Source: Candidatus Limimorpha caballi
GTDB taxonomy: Bacteria > Bacteroidota > Bacteroidia > Bacteroidales > F082
Assembly: GCA_018064605.1 (NCBI GenBank)
Contig: JAGHUX010000005.1
Coordinates: forward strand, 124,001-188,000
DNA length: 64,000 bases
Direction: 5' to 3'
This document shows, piece by piece, positions 61,566 to 64,000 of this stretch (positions within the stretch are counted from its first letter, which is position 1; the number at the start of each line of letters is the position of its first letter). Position numbers and translations under genes: made by a program. Under the pieces are notes generated by a model. The model was not told the DNA's origin and ran no database searches. It saw only the letters and a program-made list of their open reading frames with translations.

Positions 61566-62092
61566 TGTTTTTGGAGAACGAGGACATAAGGTTGCGCACA
61601 GCGGAACCCAATGATGCTCAAAGCATTTACAAATGGGAGAACGACCGCGGTGTCTGGCGTGTCAGTGAGACGCTCGCCCCCTACTCCATGCATCAAATCG
61701 AACAATTCCTGCTGAACAACAACGACTTGCTCTCTGAGAGACAGCTGCGTCTCATTATCGAGAGCCGTAATGACATGACACCGCTCGGATGCATTGACAT
61801 TTACGACTATGACGTCTTCAACGAGCGAGCCGGAATCGGGATCCTCATCGACGAGGATTTCAGGAACAAAGGTTTCGCAAGACAAGCCGTTGACATCCTC
61901 ATCGACTATTGTTTCAACACACTGATTCTAAAGCAGATATACATCCTGACTTTCGCCAGCAACACGACGAGCGTGAAACTGTTCGAGGCGTGCGGCTTTG
62001 AACGGTGCGGACTTCGGAGACAATGGCTCAAGACACCCGACGGTTTCGCCGACCAACTTGAATATCAGCTAATCAACACGGACCACAGATGA
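61562..62092 (+). CDS. GNAT acetyltransferase
   Basis: 176 residues. RimJ/RimL-like: EDIRLRTAEPNDAQSIYKWEN, then IGILIDEDFRNKGFARQAVDILIDYCF with acetyl-CoA loop RNKGFA, and VKLFEACGFERCG. Substrate unknown. Overlaps both dapF and mltG by 4 nt. Confidence 0.9.
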   Translation: MMFLENEDIRLRTAEPNDAQSIYKWENDRGVWRVSETLAPYSMHQIEQFLLNNNDLLSERQLRLIIESRNDMTPLGCIDIYDYDVFNERAGIGILIDEDFRNKGFARQAVDILIDYCFNTLILKQIYILTFASNTTSVKLFEACGFERCGLRRQWLKTPDGFADQLEYQLINTDHR

Positions 62093-63129
62093 AAAACAAG
62101 GCCAAGACACACACTATCATCGCAGTCGCGGGATTTGCAGTTCTTGCGACGCTGCTTTCGTTTGGTTCGCGGCTGATCTGGAGCGGGAACATCGAGACTC
62201 CGCATGGCGAAGATGTCTCAATACACATCGCCACAGGTTCTGATTTCCAATCAGTTAAAGACAGCATCAATTCGGTGTGCCGCATCATCAGACCCACTTC
62301 TTTTGAGATCCTCGCAAGAAGTCTCAGTTACGTCGAAAACATCAAGCCCGGACATTATGTCATCAAAGACGGCACATCGAACTATCAGTTAGTCAACATG
62401 TTACGAACCGGCAGCCAGACACCGGTCAAGGTGATTTTCAACAATGTGAGAACCATCGAGCAGCTTGCCGGAAGAATCAGCTCGCAGATCGAGGCGGATT
62501 CAATCTCCATCTTGAATGAGACAAGAAACGACAGCTGTCTGAAGGCGGACGGTTTCAACCAATACAATCACGCAAGTCTCTTCATTCCAAACACTTACGA
62601 GTTTTATTGGAACACCGACGCGAAAGGATTCATCAGGAGGATGAAGAGTGAATACGGGAGATTCTGGAACGAATCGCGGCGGCGGAAGGCGGAGCAGCAG
62701 GGGCTCACGCCGCTGCAAGTCAGTGTCCTGGCATCCATCGTGGACAGAGAGACGACAAAAGTCTCAGAGATGCGGACTATTGCAGGCGTTTACATGAACC
62801 GTCTGAAGAAGGGGATTCCGTTGCAGGCCGACCCGACGCTGGTCTTCGCCTTGGGCGACTACGACATCAAGCGCGTCCTCGACATCCACAAGGAGATTGA
62901 GTCGCCGTACAACACCTACAAGCACGCGGGGCTCCCGCCGGGCCCGATTTGCATCCCGTCGATCGAAGCCATCGACGCGGTGCTGAACGCGGAGCAACAC
63001 AAATATTTCTATTTCTGCGCAAAAGACGACCTTTCGGGGTATCATGTCTTCGCGAAAACACTTCACAGGCACAACATCAACGCCGAAAAATACAGGAAGG
63101 CATTAAACAGACAAAGGATTTTCAAATGA
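62089..63129 (+). CDS. mltG: Endolytic murein transglycosylase MltG
   Basis: 346 residues with an N-terminal membrane helix (IIAVAGFAVLATLLSFGS) and a YceG domain. The catalytic Glu221 lies in SIVDRETTKVSEM, followed by PLQADPTLVFALGD and GLPPGPICIPSIEAIDAVL. MltG cuts nascent glycan strands and ends their growth. The stop overlaps the next start (ATGA). Confidence 0.95.
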   Translation: MKNKAKTHTIIAVAGFAVLATLLSFGSRLIWSGNIETPHGEDVSIHIATGSDFQSVKDSINSVCRIIRPTSFEILARSLSYVENIKPGHYVIKDGTSNYQLVNMLRTGSQTPVKVIFNNVRTIEQLAGRISSQIEADSISILNETRNDSCLKADGFNQYNHASLFIPNTYEFYWNTDAKGFIRRMKSEYGRFWNESRRRKAEQQGLTPLQVSVLASIVDRETTKVSEMRTIAGVYMNRLKKGIPLQADPTLVFALGDYDIKRVLDIHKEIESPYNTYKHAGLPPGPICIPSIEAIDAVLNAEQHKYFYFCAKDDLSGYHVFAKTLHRHNINAEKYRKALNRQRIFK

Positions 63130-64000
63130 GAGCATTCAAAGCATACGACATCCGCGGAGTATGGGGCAGCGACCTCAACGAAGAAACAGCGTACAGAATC
63201 GGGTATTTCCTGCCTGACATCTTGAAAGCCGACACGTTCCTCGTCGGACGCGACATGCGCCTGTCGTCTGACACCGTCTTCGCGCGACTCACGAAGGGTC
63301 TGAACGACAGAGGTGCTGACGTTGACAGCATCGGACTCTCAACCACACCTCTGATATACTGGGCGACGGCACGTTTCGGCTACGAGGCGTCCGTCATGAT
63401 CACGGCGTCGCACAACCCGTCAAATCACAACGGATTCAAAATCAGCGGGAAAGACGCAAAGCCAATCGGTTATGACACCGGATTGAACGATCTCGAAAAA
63501 CTTGTCGAGTCGGATGCGGGGACACCTGTCGCGAAACGCCGTGGCATCACAAAGGAGATCAACATTCACAGGCAATACCTTGACTTTCAGCGTCAGTTCA
63601 TCGACGACTTCACGGATTTGAGAATCGGGATTGACTGCAGCAACGGGGCGTCGTGCCTGTTCATAAAGGAACTGCTCGGCGACACACCGCATTACATCAA
63701 CGACGTGCTTGACGGCAGCTTCCCCGGTCACGAGCCAAATCCGCTGGAGGCGGTCAACCAGGTGCAAATCAAAGAGACGGTTCTGGAAAACAGATGCGAC
63801 ATCGGCCTGCTTTTCGACGGCGACGCCGACCGTATCACATTCATCGATGAGAAAGGGCGGTTTATCTCTCCCGACCTGATAATCGCTTTCCTAGGCCACT
63901 ATTTCTTCGGAGAAAAGAACCAGAAAGGCATTGTCCTCCAGGACATAAGGTCATCGAGGGCCATCCAGGAACACCTCGGAGCACTCTACGGCACGGAGGT
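63126..64000 (+). CDS. Phosphomannomutase/phosphoglucomutase, C-terminus cut by window edge
   Basis: The first 291 codons of an alpha-D-phosphohexomutase: AYDIRGVWG at the start, the phosphoserine loop MITASHNPSNHNGFK, and the metal loop FDGDADRITFID. The fourth domain is beyond the window. PMM/PGM enzymes convert sugar-6-phosphates to sugar-1-phosphates for cell-wall and capsule precursors; the precise substrate is not determined. Confidence 0.93.
   Translation, partial: MRAFKAYDIRGVWGSDLNEETAYRIGYFLPDILKADTFLVGRDMRLSSDTVFARLTKGLNDRGADVDSIGLSTTPLIYWATARFGYEASVMITASHNPSNHNGFKISGKDAKPIGYDTGLNDLEKLVESDAGTPVAKRRGITKEINIHRQYLDFQRQFIDDFTDLRIGIDCSNGASCLFIKELLGDTPHYINDVLDGSFPGHEPNPLEAVNQVQIKETVLENRCDIGLLFDGDADRITFIDEKGRFISPDLIIAFLGHYFFGEKNQKGIVLQDIRSSRAIQEHLGALYGTE

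Overview
The window is a chromosomal segment from a member of the Bacteroidota, most likely a Bacteroidales species from an animal gut or similar habitat. The evidence is consistent: C-terminal type IX secretion (T9SS) sorting domains of both type A and type B, many promoters with the Bacteroidota -7 element TAnnTTTG (a TTG lies about 20 bp upstream in the best cases), few Shine-Dalgarno sites, a compact 288-residue primary sigma factor, a transketolase split into two genes, DUF1573 and DUF3089 lipoproteins, and a GluP-type sugar transporter. No rRNA genes, CRISPR array, intact insertion sequence or phage module was seen.

Region 1-26 kb is mostly housekeeping. A minus-strand run (DUF456, split transketolase, C69 dipeptidase, rarA) leaves the left edge. 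It is followed by a PorV-like/helix-hairpin-helix pair, DUF58, trxA, dnaE, rpsP, a ClpB without its N domain, a T9SS type B protein, and the block DUF1573-yajC-ybbR-coaE. Four tRNA genes (Pro, Ser, Arg, Lys) lie among an alkaline phosphatase, a small RRM RNA-binding protein and a YrdC/Sua5 protein. An acidic-tailed membrane protein, a T9SS type A protein, a ferredoxin-fused aldo/keto reductase, an AlaX-like editing protein and a methionine-sulfoxide reductase complete this part.

Region 26.8-37.8 kb looks like a host-glycan and galactose locus. An alpha-L-fucosidase (GH29) and a GH110-type alpha-1,3-galactosidase, both lipoproteins, overlap by 4 nt. Divergent from them run a large T9SS surface protein, galK, a sugar-nucleotidyltransferase, galM and a glucose/galactose MFS transporter. 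Together they could strip fucose and alpha-galactose from blood-group-B-like glycans, import galactose and phosphorylate it. galT and galE are not in the window. An arginine-deiminase-family lipoprotein follows.

Region 39-57.5 kb is accessory and partly decayed. It holds broken genes (a GNAT with a stop at codon 2, a Fic gene with a stop and a frameshift, a UvrA-like stub, a LanC-like fragment), two AAA/DUF4143 ATPases that each have short direct repeats abutting their promoter, a 1350-residue SNF2 helicase, a MerR-led cassette of acetyltransferases and small proteins, and a TetR regulator with a DUF3626-like protein. The TetR promoter contains a perfect palindrome filling the spacer between its two elements.

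Region 57.7-64 kb returns to core functions: a hotdog thioesterase, the primary sigma factor, a DegP/HtrA protease, and a tightly overlapping operon dapF-GNAT-mltG-phosphohexomutase that runs off the right edge.
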